From Diabrotica undecimpunctata (taxonomy: Eukaryota > Arthropoda > Insecta > Coleoptera > Chrysomelidae), in contig NC_092810.1 of the NCBI RefSeq assembly GCF_040954645.1, positions 70,120,660 through 70,184,659 of the forward strand: a DNA stretch of 64,000 nucleotides, written 5' to 3'. The translations under genes were made by a program, and so were the position numbers. Below the pieces are notes generated by a model, which did not search any database, had not been told where the DNA came from, and was given only the letters and a program-made list of their open reading frames with translations. Shown one piece after another: positions 49,225 to 61,388 of the stretch. Numbering within the stretch: position 1 is the stretch's first letter; every line of letters begins with the position of its first letter.

Positions 49225-49590
49225 AAACTAAATACCATCAGACGGCTAGAGGCCTGTGAAAAATGGCTTTAAATATCATGGACACAAGATAAAACGAATC
49301 TAAGATTTAGAGAGTTAAAACTTTCTACAACGATTAAGAAAAGATATACTTCGTACCTAGTCTAATGAGAAATGACAAATGTAATCTGCTCCGAATAATA
49401 ATTTAAGGACAGATGGAAGGCCAAAGAGGAGTAGAAAGAAGAAAAAAGTCATAGCTTTGCAATATTAGAGTTTAAACGGATATGAACGTTAAACAGTTGC
49501 TAAGAGAGGGGCAAAATAGAGATCTTGATGTAGTGATTGCAAGCCCGCATCGAAGGAGTGCAACAGAAGAAGAGAAGAAAAAAGTATCAG
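49225..49590 (+). pseudogene. LINE C-terminal relic (family A-like)
   Basis: It reads RRLEACEKWL, ISWTQDKTN, LRII, GQMEGQRGVERRKKS and TDMNVKQLLREGQNRDLDVV, then an AAGAAGAGAAG tail near 49570. The EGQ.G..RRK.S and REGQNRD strings match LINE ORF2 C-termini near the family A pattern. Heavily decayed. Confidence 0.55.
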
Positions 49591-50427
49591 GAAGAAATCA
49601 AGCCGCAAACTGATCGAATTACCAATGATCAAGTTCTTAGATAAATAGATAGTAAAAGGAATTAAGTAGTTACAATATAAAGTAGAAAGATAGAATAGAT
49701 TACTTCATAATATGATTCACGCAACAATTGACGGCAGAGTAGATTACTGAAGGCGAACAATATGCTGTCTTATTATAAGCTTTGAACAACGTCAACCAAA
49801 CTATTTTTATTGGTTGGTATTAAATTTATAATTATCTATATTTAGAATGGATAAGGCATCCCAATAAAAGGAAGAAAACAGTGTATCCTGATTTTATTTT
49901 TTTATATATGACAGATTCATTTAACAACACTATTATTGTACACTGCTTATACTTGATCAATTCAAAGTAGAATACAAAGGAACTATTTTATGGAAAAATA
50001 AGCATTTACGCATTCCTGTATAAAAATACTTTTTCTGGGTATATAATGTATAGTGTAATCATTTGGCCTCATATTTAAAGTCGGTCCATTTTGCATCAAA
50101 TCAAATTTAATTGCACCGAAATATTTAACAATGTTCTCGATCTACAAACTTTGCAAATACATTTAATATTTAATATTATAAGCCGTAATTAGAGCAGGCT
50201 TCTTTACGTATATCATTTTTCAAAGTAAAACACTTGCACGTCACGATTTATACAAAGTGACGTCACTTGTATTTAAAATTTCCAGAACGTCAACCTTAGA
50301 GTTCAAATGTTTCCAACACAGCTAATAATACGAAACCCATACGGAACTGCTCGATCTTTCATAGGCGTCAACATGGTGTAGTAATCAGAAAAATGTAATC
50401 ATCATTATATTGAAAATTTTATAATAT

Positions 50428-50432
<5 letters not shown>
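49591..50432. other. AT-rich spacer with a GTGACGTCAC patch
   Basis: 50183-50290 contains TTAGAGCAGGCTTCTTTAC and GTGACGTCAC. Similar words (TTAGAGCAAGCCTTCTTTAC) recur at about 51320-51345, suggesting a pair of old repeat copies. No coding signal. Confidence 0.4.

Positions 50433-50469
<37 letters not shown>
50433..50469. repeat. (TA)n microsatellite
   Basis: About 35 bases of TA. Confidence 0.9.
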
Positions 50470-50474
<5 letters not shown>

Positions 50475-50707
50475 CATTATATTTATAAATACATAATAAA
50501 TTTAGACTAATAAAATGAAAAAGACAGTAAAGATTCCATTTCACGTACAAATCGTCTATGTATCTGTTTATACGTATTTCGCTTTAATAAAGCTCATCAA
50601 AACAGTTATTCGTAGGCGTTCTCAACGTGAAAAATAGATCTTTTCTGTCTTTGGGAAGCAACGATAAAATGGCTTCGAAACGGACGCAATAGCGACATCT
50701 GATATTA

Positions 50708-50906
50708 AATCCGTAAAATAGTTTCGAAACACAATTCAGATAACTGCTTTAATCTGAGCCTTCTATAAACTGCAAGGCATAGCCAGACGTTGATAACGAT
50801 GTTAATTATTAACATCTTTATCAACGTCTGGCTATGCCTTGCAATTTATAGAAGGCTCAGATTAACGCAGTTATCTGAATTGTGTTTCGAAACTATTTTA
50901 CGGATT
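50708..50906. repeat. 199-bp near-perfect palindrome
   Basis: 99-base arms (50708-50806 and 50808-50906) around one central base. Position x pairs with 101614 minus x. I see only three mismatches (near 50746, 50769 and 50797). A foldback MITE or cruciform-forming repeat is likely. Contents include AATCCGTAAAATAG, ACAATTCAGATAACTG and AAGGCATAGCCAGACGTTG. No TSD assigned. Confidence 0.85.
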
Positions 50907-52020
50907 AGATTAATAACTTTAAAAACTAATTATTGTTGTTTATTGGGCTATGGCAAAACAACTAAATAGTCTGTAGAAAGCTGATAAGCTTTCACATAAG
51001 ATAGATAAGTTTAAACAAGAAATAATGGCGGGACATCTTTACTATTACAGCCCTAAAAGAGGTAAGTTTAAAATTTAGAATATATAATTTTTTATTAAAA
51101 TGTTTTCTTATGTATTTTAGTGTGTTGCAGTAGTCTTAAAACTAAGTATATTTACTGTTAATATAATATTTTGACAAATAGTTGACATTTTAAAAATTCC
51201 TCACTTACTAACTACTCTAATCTTTTGGCAACGCTGTGGGGTTCTGACGTCGTAAATCTTGAATGACGTGCAAGCATTTTTATGTGAAAAATACTATAAG
51301 CAGCAAGCAGGGGTCTTTATTAGAGCAAGCCTTCTTTACATTTTTTTTTCACATAGGGTATTTAAATACTTTTTTTACTATTTTTGCTTTTATTAAAACA
51401 CAGATTTAAATAAAATAAGATCATGTAAAACAGAGTTAAATCCTTTTGTTATCTTTGAGTCACATATTATAGGAAAGTAATTTAGTAATTTATTAAAATT
51501 AATAAACTAGGTCATTTAAACCTTATTTGACTGTATGTAATTGTAAGCTTATAGAAATTCTGCAACATGAACTAGTATAAGAATCTAACTATAATACGTA
51601 CTTTGGATTGGAGAATTGGTTTTTGATAAATAACTACCTTACAGAATTGGTTAACTTAAAAACTTCTAATACGCCTGGATTGAAGCATAAACCCAACAGA
51701 ATTATGCATTTACAAATTGAACAATTTACTACAAAACGAATCAGGTAATAGATATATTTGGCGTAACAGTGGTACACACATGTTTCATGTTTGTTTGGTA
51801 AAAATCTATTAAAAGCAGACGACATTTTGAAATCAAGTACATGAAAGTTCACATAGTAACAAAAGACAATTGAAAATAAAAATATTCAAGCAGTCATCGT
51901 TAAAAGCAAATAAGGTTCTACCTTTGAATTTGAATGTGGATATAAAGTAAAGACATACTATTAGTGTAAGAGCTCCTCACACTAGAAAGGTATAAATATT
52001 ACCTTAAAAATGAAACCATA
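50907..52020. other. AT-rich spacer, nothing recognised
   Basis: Contains the second copy of the 50.2 kb repeat words at 51247-51345. No coding signal; minus-strand frame 51634-51852 has no recognisable motif. Confidence 0.45.
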
Positions 52021-53758
52021 ATGGATACGAATTTATCAGCTAACAAGCAATGGGATATATGTAGAAGAACAATTAAGGAAGCGGCAAATGACGTCCTCCA
52101 GAAGGACCCACTTCATGCAACGGTTGGTTCGATGATTAATTTGATGATATCATTAAAAGAAAGAATAATTTATATAAACTTATGCAACAAAGAAGAACTC
52201 GAGATAAGAAGCAAACATACAAATCTGGAGAGTTGAAAAACGTGTGTATAAAAAAAATGGACAAAAATCCAGAATATACAAGAGTTTCAACTACTGACGG
52301 GGCCAAAATAAAACTAGAAATTTCTAAAAGATCCTAAATAATTCAAGAAAAAAATTTAAACTACGGCACATAATAGTGAATATATAATTAATAGTACCAA
52401 TGACGCAGTACAAAGCAGATGGTTTGAGCACTTCAAAGATTTACTTGGTACCGAAGTCGAAAATAATACGTGAATCCAGAGACTAAGAAACAATACCCAC
52501 GTAGACTTCCTTTAATATTGGAAGTGAGATTTGGAAGTTAAATGAAATCACACTTCTCAAAAACAAGAAGTCGTTTGGGGCCACCTTTATCCCGGCTGAG
52601 GTCACAAAACATGGAGGTAACATCATTATATATCAAATTCACAACATAACAGTCAAAGTCTGGAATTACTACACTACAAATTTACTAGAATCATACGTAC
52701 ACTGCACAAAAAGAGAAATTTGTTGGAATTTAAAAATTACAGGGGTATAATTCTTCTAAACACAATATGAAAAATATTCTTCAACAGCATATACAGCTGT
52801 TTAAGAAAGTACATGTAAGAACTCCTTGGTGAATGCCAAAGCGGTTTTAGGCTAGGTAGATCAGCAATTGACCAGATTCTTGTGTTAGATCTTATAAAAA
52901 ACCAATGTACAATGTACAATGCGATCTGTCACAATATTTGAAACATATGCGGTGTAACGGCAGTGAGAAGCGCTGGTTTCCTTCTCTCCAACATATCGTA
53001 GAAAAAGAGTATAAGAAATGCCAAGTTACACAATTGGGGATTAACCTTTAATAAGTCAAAGCAAATTATGGCTCATGCAGAAGATTTGCATTTGATCGCG
53101 CATACCACTCAAGAACTTTAGTAGCTGCACAAAATATGGACCTTAAAATAAATGTGGAAAAATTACAATATTGGCATCGATCCCGAATGAAAGAGTTAGG
53201 ACTTCCCTCATAACAAGCGGTAATAACACGTCTCAAGAAATAAAAGGAGATATACTGCTAGCTAACAAATGTAATTTTGAGCTAAAAAAGCAGCCAAACT
53301 GACAATATATAGAACGGTCACTCTAACAAGGCTGACATATAGGCGAGAAACATGGACTATTTCCAATCACAATACCAATCTGTGAAAATGGTATTTAGAG
53401 CTGATATATTTTCGAGCTGTATGGGAACTACAGAGATATACTAAATGGTAATGATATAATATTTTTTATGAAAATATGTAGGCTTAGATAGGTGATATAT
53501 CTAGAGAATATGTGTCAAGAGCAAATAAAAATTACTTGCCCAGACGAACACTATCAGCGGAATCAGTAGGAAATAGGAGTAGGGGTAGACCAAGACTGAA
53601 ATAAACGGATGGTGTAGACGAAGACGCAAGGAAAGTGGGAGCAGCAAACTGGCAACGGTTGACTATGAATATAAACGACTGACAAAATACACTGGGGAAG
53701 GTCGAGGATCAATTAGGGCTGTAATACTACTGATGATGATGATGATGATGATGATGAA
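52021..53758 (+). pseudogene. LINE RT relic with (GAT)n tail (family D-like)
   Basis: Fragments run NKQWDICRRTIKEAANDVL, RWFEHFKDLLGTEVENNT, NYRGIILLNTI, ECQSGFRLGRSAIDQILVLD, KLHNWGLTFNKSKQIM (thumb), TYRRETWTISNHNTN, RGRPRLK and ANWQRLTMNINDWQNTLGKV, then stops and a (GAT)n tail at 53727-53758. The linker W..HF..LL, NYRGI.LL and QSGFR.GRS..DQI motifs give the order of a LINE ORF2. The YADD region is lost. Heavy decay and at least fifteen stops. Confidence 0.75.
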
Positions 53759-54084
53759 GAATGTTAGTGTACACAAGCTATCTCAAAGTAGTAAAATCGT
53801 AGTGTCCTATATTGTTCTAATAATCAATGCAGACAAATTTTTTTCAAGGTATATTACCATATTTGTATTTCTAATGTATACTGAAGGTTTTGATATTACC
53901 ATTTTATGATTGTATGTTTAACGTCTGAGTAAATGGGTTCCTTGAGGGTGGTAGTGAGCTATGTAATTATCCATACTAAAAGAGCATTCTCGTGTCTGAT
54001 ATCCTATAGTTTTTGTTAAAAACAAGACCTATGTACTGTGATGATAGGGCATATATTAAAAGCCTCGAAACCGGTAGCCATAAA
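53759..54084. other. AT-rich spacer, nothing recognised
   Basis: No motif beyond AT-rich sequence. Confidence 0.4.
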
Positions 54085-54400
54085 TTTAACAATAAAAAAC
54101 TACTGGATCAGTTGAACTGGACATCATGAGAAGATGTCTACAAATTACCAGAGCGGATAGAATAAAAACAGAGGAAATGTGAAACAGAATATAAGTAAAA
54201 TGCTCAATTACATAAAAATTGTAAAGGAAAAGAATATTAAACTGGCACCCACCAGGAAGAAGATGAAAAGGAAGACTTTCTACAAGATAAAACATGTACA
54301 TAGGAAATGCTCTTATAGGTAGAGACCTCAGAGAAGGTGACTGGGAAAATAGAGTGCTGTGGAGGATCAAAACGGCGAACCCATAATAAGAAAAAGCCAA
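54085..54400 (+). pseudogene. LINE C-terminal relic (41 kb type)
   Basis: It reads VELDIMRRCLQITRADRIKT, EEM, then LNWHPPGRR, KGRLSTR and NALIGRDLREGDWENRVLWR. This matches the D..RR...ISR.DRIRNEEI, W.PPGRRKRGRP and REGDWENR..WR end of a LINE ORF2, similar to 41.1-41.5 kb. A (TA)n tract follows 120 bases downstream. Confidence 0.7.
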
Positions 54401-54519
54401 ACAAGAAAAAGAAGAATAAGAAAAACTACTTAAGATTGTGAGTATTGACTTATCTTCTAGACATTAAAATAATAGAACAATTCAAATTAAAGATAACAGA
54501 ATCTATAAACATAAAATAG

Positions 54520-54520
<1 letters not shown>

Positions 54521-54578
<58 letters not shown>
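54521..54578. repeat. (TA)n microsatellite
   Basis: About 55 bases of TA with one C near the end. Confidence 0.9.
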
Positions 54579-56189
54579 GAAATTAATCATACATCTCTGG
54601 AAGTCAAGTTCTTCGAGAGCAGTCAATAAATTATCTTGACTTTTGTCTAGATATTTTAATTTACTAAAAATAATATAAACATCAAGCTGATAACATCAGT
54701 CTCAAAATTAGATAAATATTGTAGTCGATATTCCAAACTTGACCTACTGTCTAAAGTAGTAATTACTTATCAGACTATTTAGTCTATCTGAACTTGCAAA
54801 TAATAGCTGCTTGGCTATACAAAATCCATCCTTTCAATCGGCCATAAATATCATCGCAAATAATTTTGATTTCTTATCAATTCTTATTGCTACATAACCT
54901 ATGAAGAACTATGTAAAAACTTGCAATTAATGCATTTATAAAGTTGTTTAAGCTTTAGCAGTTCAGTAACAGAGTTCTGAAACTATTTTCTTGTGGCATT
55001 TCTATTTAACCTACTCCATTTAATGAGAACAAATCACAATTTTAATTGATAATACGTTATATTTTGTTTCCATGCGAAAAATAAATTTTCTGTATTCGGT
55101 TGTATAGTGTATACCATAAACGACAAAAATTTTATTAAAAAAATCATTTATAAAAGGTATATTAATACTAAAGAACCCTTTTGGGTTACATCACAGAGCG
55201 TTTTCAGAATGACTATCCCATCATCAGTGCCATTATCTAAAATATGTATTACCACTTTAATTAAAATAAACGTAAAGGCATAATCTTGGCTAAGGTTAAA
55301 GCAAATGTGGTACGGGTAAAAACCCTTTAAATATAGGTAAATTCATTTGAAGTTACTTTGTTGCTGACAATAGTCTAGAATGTTTAAGTTTTATATCGAA
55401 TTTACTTCATGGTAACCTAAGACCCCTAAACGGGGGTTGCTGGCCCTAAGGCGAATTGTCTACGTGGAGCTGTATGTAGCAACTGATCAAAATGACGCTT
55501 TAAGTCAGAACTCTGAACAAAACAGTCAATGTAACCGGACGTATGTGTCTATATGTAACATTCAGCCAACATTGTGTATAAGTGAATATATTAAAATTTA
55601 ATTAATTATAACAGTAGCAAATATCAATATGTTGGGATTAATCCCTAAATGTTTGTTAGAAGATTTTAGAAGATGTAGTGTTTTAGATAAGATGAAGTTG
55701 GAGAAATGTGTTGATTGTAGGTAGGCAAACATCAATACATATATCTGATTAATCGATGATGAACTGAAAAGTTAATTAATAAGGCTCTATATGTTTTTGA
55801 AAACAACACTTGGTACTTGAAATTTGGATGTCAGATATATGTAAGATGCTGAATTATTGATTATCAAAGAGAGAGGCGTTGACTGATGTATTCAATAAAA
55901 TATATAGAAAGCGAACAACATAAATTATGCAATGTAATGTGGGTAGATTTATGAATGAACATATGTATTGAATTAAATTTTACTGTAATGTTATATTACC
56001 TGATTATAAATTATATTGTATGATTTAACTGCAGATTAATTTTGGAAAAATTAAATAAACATCAGGATATGATTGGAGTTGTATTCCGTAATATGGGGGT
56101 TTATAGTTAGAAGAAAATGATTTAAGGTTTGCTTAGGTAAAAACGTATAGATCTTGTTCTTCATCATCCACGGAGAAATAAATAAGTGA
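54579..56189. other. AT-rich spacer with an old repeat copy
   Basis: Segment 55140-55440 is a dispersed repeat containing the hammerhead-like core at 55197-55229. 55420-55600 is less AT-rich (CCTAAACGGGGG, AACCGGACG) and may be its flank. No coding signal. Confidence 0.4.
55197..55229 (-). ncRNA. Hammerhead-like core in dispersed repeat, copy 1
   Basis: The minus strand reads CACTGATGATGGGATAGTCA, then TTCTGAAAACGCT. The CTGATGA box, a stem of GGGAT/ATTCT with two G:U pairs and loop AGTC, and GAAAACG follow the order of a hammerhead core. Compare copies at 58034 and 60213. A nearby AACCC/GGGTT hairpin (55173-55186) may belong to the same repeat. Confidence 0.4.
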
Positions 56190-57690
56190 ACAAGGTCTAA
56201 AAATAACAAAAGAAGAAGTTATTTATGCAGTAACAAATCAGAAGAACGGAAAAGCCACCGGTCTAGACAATATCAATGTCGAAGTATTTAAATTAATTAC
56301 AGACAACGAAAGTAAAAGCCTTGACTTGATAACAGCACTATTCAATAAGATATATGACACAGGTTAAATACCATCAGACTGGCTAAAATCAACATTCATA
56401 ACATTACAAAAAAAATCCCATGCCTCAGACTGCAATGACATGTCTAATGTTCTTAAAATGTTCTCAGAATCATATATACTTACACGAATTTACAAGAAGT
56501 GTGAGTTTCAGATGAGTGACACTCAATTTGGATTTCGAAACTGAATGTGAACACAACAAGTTCTTTTTGCCTTAAATGTGTTATTACAACGATGCAGAGA
56601 CACAATTGTTCATGTATATGCATGTTTAATTGGTAAAGAAAAAGCATCTGCGTTAACCATTAAACGGTGATCCAAATTCTAAGAACAACTGTGATTGACG
56701 AACAAGATTTGTAAATTATCTCAAAACTATATTGGCACCAAACGACAACAATTAAAATAAAGCACGCAACATCCGAAGATATGCGAATCCAACAAGGGGT
56801 GCGACAAGGTTGCCTCTTGTCACCGCTATTATTTCTTCTGTAATCGGAATCTATATTTAGAAAAGCATTAGGCGAGGTTCAAGGTGCAATCAAGATTAAC
56901 GGAATCAGCATAGACAGCATTAGGTACGCTGATGATACCGTGCTAATAGCAAGTAACGCACAAATACTACAAAATATAATAAATGCGATAGTTCGTCATA
57001 GCCAAATGTTCGGTTTACATCTAAACGTTTCCAAAACTAAAATTCTAGTATTTTCAAAGATACAAACAAACGTACATTTGTATGCCAAGGGACAAATAAA
57101 AGAACAGGTAATATACATAAAATATTTGGGAATAAATCTCAACAGTCAATGTAAAAAAAATCCTATCAAGAATCGAACGAGGAAGGAAAACACTCATACA
57201 TAAAAATATAAACATAAATATAACATAAAAATATTTGTAACCAGATCAGACATTAGTCTGGAGCTCAGATTTCGAATGATTAGATGTAACGTTTCCTCTG
57301 TTTTATTGTATAGTTGTAAAAGTTAGACAATTGACTCTGAAACAGAAAAAAGAATAGATGCCTTTGAAATTTATATATACAGACGGACGCTGAAAATTCC
57401 GTGAGTACAAAAAGTTACCAACGGTGAGGTACTTCGGAGGATAAGTAAATAAAAAGAATTATTCAGAATAATCAAAGAGAGGAAAATAAAATACTTAGAT
57501 CATATGTTAAGAGGTGAAATATATGAATTACTCCAAATCATATTGGAAGGTAAAGTGCAGGGTAAAAGATAAGTTGGAAGACACCAGAACTCTTGGCCGA
57601 AAGACCTGAGGAGATGTTTGGACCGCTCATCTACATAAATCTATTGTGCAGCAGTTTCTAAAGCTACAAGATGGTGCAATAAGAAGAAGG
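56190..57690 (+). pseudogene. Family A reverse transcriptase and C-terminus
   Basis: Across several frames: ITKEEVIYAVTNQKNGKATG, LDNINVEVFKLI, SDTQFGFRN, ALNVLLQRCRDTIVHVYACL, IRIQQGVRQGCLLSPLLF-like, ISIDSIRYADDTVLIASNAQ (intact YADD), FGLHLNVSKTKILVFSKIQ, YIKYLGINLNSQ, LELRFRMIRCNVSSVLLYSC, IDAFEIYIYRRTLKI, IKERKIKYLDHMLRGEIYEL, NSWPKDLRRC and a (GAA)n-like end at 57676-57688. Motif A (DFEKAFD) is lost to frameshifts. The plus-strand open frame 56940-57203 covers only the palm. Confidence 0.85.
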
Positions 57691-58033
57691 TAATAACAAG
57701 GCCTTATATGTTAAAAACCAATATTTGGTACCTAAAAAATGTAATGTGTTTAAGGTTCTAAGTTATCGAATTTTAGAAAGATAGAGATATTTACTGAGTT
57801 ATACATGGATTCGTGAAATAAAGAAAACCAACAAAATTGATGGATGCATGGATGATCTATTTAGCGAAAAACACAAGAGTTATGAGAATTCCAAAAAAAT
57901 TAATGGGGAAATCCCAGTGGTTGGCTATATCCCACAGTTAAAAAACTTATACAAACCTAAAAAACTTCAAAATTTGTATACTGGTATAAAAACATTTAAT
58001 TTAAAACTTGTTAAAAGTGTTTTCCAAAATTTT
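57691..58033. other. Spacer, probably terminal repeat sequence
   Basis: An open frame of about 104 codons (57848-58162, +) spans part of this interval. It is low-complexity Lys/Leu-rich, overlaps the hammerhead-like repeat on the other strand, and has no domain, so I treat it as non-coding. Confidence 0.45.
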
Positions 58034-58067
58034 AACGTTTTCGATCTAGCTCAGATCATCATCAGTG
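58034..58067 (-). ncRNA. Hammerhead-like core in dispersed repeat, copy 2 (best)
   Basis: The minus strand reads CACTGATGATGATCTGAGCT, then AGATCGAAAACGTT. A perfect CTGATGA box, one T, stem GATCT/AGATC with a short loop, and GAAAACG follow. This is the same architecture as the Penelope motif at 2866-2895 and the best match to the canonical core in this window. Stems I and III are not resolved. Confidence 0.5.
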
Positions 58068-60212
58068 CCTTCTTCTGGTACTTAAAGCTAACACTAAAAT
58101 TGCAGCTAAGACATCAATATACATATTTAAATTTAAATTATAATCCGACCCTAGGTCGTTGACAATGGTTGAAGATTTGAATACTTAAAGAGCAACATGG
58201 TTCTTTGCTCGACTTGAATACGTGGTTCCTATCAGCTAAAACGACACAGAACAACTGGCTGAGGTGACAGGAAGTAAAATTCAGGAAGACAGCATTAACA
58301 TGACGAGGTATGGGTATGATCAAAAACTAATGTAATTTTTTATAAATATAAATTTTTTTAATAGTACCTAATATCTTATTAGTAAAAGCCTTTGTGAAAT
58401 TAAATTTATTTATATAATAGTATTTATTGTCTTAAATCTGCAAGTCTCTATTATTAAAAAAACAAGTAAGTCATTAAATTAGTGAAAAAAAATTGAGGTT
58501 GAATCTATGACATCATAAGTAGTATAATGGTAGTATGCAAATTGATTAAGTTAGAAAATGAAAGAAGTTGATGTTATATTGTACAATAGTGTAAGAAATG
58601 ATATAAAAAGTATTATATAATAAAAGATTAAGCTAAAATCCAATAAAATTGAAGGTAAAAATTGATTGGGTAATGGTGGTTGCCTAATAACGGTAAGAGA
58701 ACCTGGTGTGTAGACATTTGTAAGTTTAGAAAATTAAATTGTAAAATGAATATGCCTATTAAGAAAAATTATGTGATGATATGACAACGGGATATAGAAT
58801 TCTAGCTATTATTATAGTGTAGTATTTATTAGTATCAATATAGTATTACCCTGTAGTGAGGTATATTTAAATGAATATAAATAAAGCTGAGATAAATGAA
58901 TGATAATATCAATATTAGAAAGGAGGAAATTTGAAATGTTGGTTGAATAACATGAGACAGCCAAAAGGAATTGAATACTATGTTCTTGTGAACGGCATGA
59001 ACAAAGTCAGATAGTTAAAATATATGAATGGACAACCAGACAGAATGATATATGTGTGAATGTGTATTAGAGAAAGAATGAAATAAGAGAGAATATGTAG
59101 TTATATCTGTGAGGAGATTACATTGACTGCTTATCTGAGTTGGGTAAGTGATATGTTGTATAGTATAGGTGGTAATGGAGTCAACAGACTGAAAGTGTCA
59201 AGTGGATGGGTGAAGATTGATGATGAAGAACAATTCAAGCAAGATAAGTAAGGTGACCCAAGAAGTAAGAGACATGAGAAAAGAATATCAGTGAGTCGGA
59301 AGAGGACTGAAAGGAGGATGAGAAATAAAGAAAGAAACTGCGATGGAATAAGATAGTGAAATTGATGTGATAAAAACACAAAAGGAAGAAAATGGGGGGG
59401 GGGTGGGGACAAATTGTTATTAATGGTATGGATTAGTAAGGAAGTAGTAAAATGTTAGATGCTAGTGGGGTGGTTGGAAAAGAAGGAAAACAGAAGCGAA
59501 AAAGAAAAGAAAGGAAATTTAAAGACAATTATTAAAATGATAAATTGGATTAAGGGAATAGTTGTCGATGTATGGGAGTAAAAGGTCGATTTAGGGTAGT
59601 TTGGCGGTTAACACAATTGGGGCTAGTCTTCATGTCTCTGGAAATCTTAAGGTCCTCATACAAATCATAACAAGAGTTATGATTTTATATTAGTGTTGTA
59701 CTAGTTGTTTGTAAAGTAATAACTCAAAAATAGTCTGAGATCTCTGGAGGTCTGATATCACACATCAAAACATAAGAAGAATATGTGAAAAAAAAGGAGT
59801 GTATTATAATAGAAATAGATGAAGTTAATTGAAGCAGTTATGGTGAAATTGATATGACATCCTAATATTACTAGAGAATAAAATTTTTTATATACACATG
59901 AGATAATTCAAGACAATAATTAAATATTTTTGTTTTAGGTATGTAAAGTCAAATCACAAGAAAGGTTTTGTAAGTATACCGACTTTTACCTTAGTAATAT
60001 AGTATGCAATTGTATTAGTTCTGTATAAAACTTGTTATATTTTGTTGAGACAAAGCAAAAGTAATAATTTTGAGCATTATTTAATTTATTACAGTATTAC
60101 TTATTTATTAATAAAAAACTTACAATGAAGTTAAAACTTCCATTTGTAAAATGGTGTAAAATTTTTAATAAAATTTTCAAAAATTATCCAAAATGGATTT
60201 ATAAATTTTCAG
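58068..60212. other. AT-rich spacer with a purine-rich stretch
   Basis: 58900-59560 is strongly purine-biased on the plus strand (AGAGA/GGAA words), including a run of nine G at 59393-59401. No coding signal: minus-strand frame 59131-59412 is the Pro/Phe/Leu-rich mirror of the purine bias. Confidence 0.5.
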
Positions 60213-60245
60213 AACGTTTTCGATCTTATCAGATCATCATAAGTA
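60213..60245 (-). ncRNA. Hammerhead-like core in dispersed repeat, copy 3
   Basis: The minus strand reads ACTTATGATGATCTGATAAG, then ATCGAAAACGTTCT. The stem GATCT/AGATC and GAAAACGTT are kept. The box is TTATGATGA, so the first C of CTGATGA is lost. Clearly related to copy 2 (58034-58067). Confidence 0.45.
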
Positions 60246-60960
60246 AAAACGTCTATAAAGTACCTAATTATAACTAGCCACATAATGAGGTCAGATGACC
60301 CTTAAATTGTATAGCATTTTACAAAACGCGGTTTTTACTGCATTGTGAATTTTTTTTTAAACTATGAGATACAGCCAATCACTGAGAATTGGCCTTTTAA
60401 ATTTTATTTACTTAATGTAATGCAGTAACACTCTCATTTTTAGGTAAGACTTTTCCAATCCAAACATTTCTTTAATTTTTCTGCCAATCGTTTCATTAAG
60501 ATTTGCTATTATTCTTTTGCCTGACCGGATGGCCAGTAGCGACTAATTAGTACGTTAAAATAAATTACATTAAGTTTAAGTTTTACATTACATTTTGCAG
60601 TAGGAGTACATAATATTAATAAATTTAAAGTAACCAGCGGACCAACTCGACATCGAGTTTTTTAAATGAAATTTTTATTTTGCGAGAAAAATTAAGAGAT
60701 CAATACAAACAATATAAGCAAGAATATACATAACATTCATCAATAATAATGCAAGTAAAAAGTGTATTAAATATCACGAAATATTTCGTCGAAAACAATG
60801 TTTTTTGTTTTATGTTATCATTTAGCAGTTAATTTTGCATGCTGATCACAAATCCGGTGTCAGATTTACTCTATCTTGACGTTTTATGCGCGTTTCGGGT
60901 CCCTTCCGGTGTCGGATCGCAACCGGAAGTACATATTTAGATTCGTCTCGACGAGACCTT
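60246..60960. other. AT-rich spacer with a CCGGAAG-rich end
   Basis: The last ~120 bases (60880-60960) contain GTTTCGGGTCCC, CGGTGTCGG and AACCGGAAG and lead into the tandem repeat. Otherwise featureless. Confidence 0.4.
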
Positions 60961-61388
60961 TCGATCCATATATACATTGTGGGGTCTAAAACTTAAAGTA
61001 AATTTTAACTTCCGGTCATCTCAAAACCGGAAGTGAATTTTTGTACCAAAAGTATATCTTGACAATCTCATACGTAATACTAATAATATTCCGAAAAAAT
61101 ATTTTAATTTTCTAATATGGTTTTTGAGTAAAGTGGTGGGCAAGAAAAGGGCTTAGCGTTTTAGTATATAAGATTCGATCCATATATACATTGTGGGGTC
61201 TAAAACTTAAAGTAAATTTTAACTTCCGGTCATCTCAAAACCGGAAGTGAATTTTTGTACCAAAAGTATATCTTGACAATCTCATACGTAATACTAATAA
61301 TATTCCGAAAAAATATTTTAATTATCTAATATGGTTTTTGAGTAAAGTGGTGGACAAGAAAAGGGCTTAGCGTTTTAGTATATAAGAT
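60961..61388. repeat. 214-bp tandem duplication (recent)
   Basis: Copies at 60961-61174 and 61175-61388 share TCGATCCATATATACATTG, AACTTCCGGTCATC, AACCGGAAGTGAATTT and GGGCTTAGCGTTTTAGTATA. I count two substitutions (TTTTCTAAT/TTATCTAAT and GGGCAAG/GGACAAG), so the duplication is recent. CCGGAAG words upstream suggest it is part of a longer satellite-like family. Confidence 0.9.

Noticed and set aside
57848..58162. 104-codon plus-strand frame beginning MDDLFSEKHKSYEN
   Set aside because: Overlaps the hammerhead-like repeat, with no known domain and Lys/Leu-rich composition.
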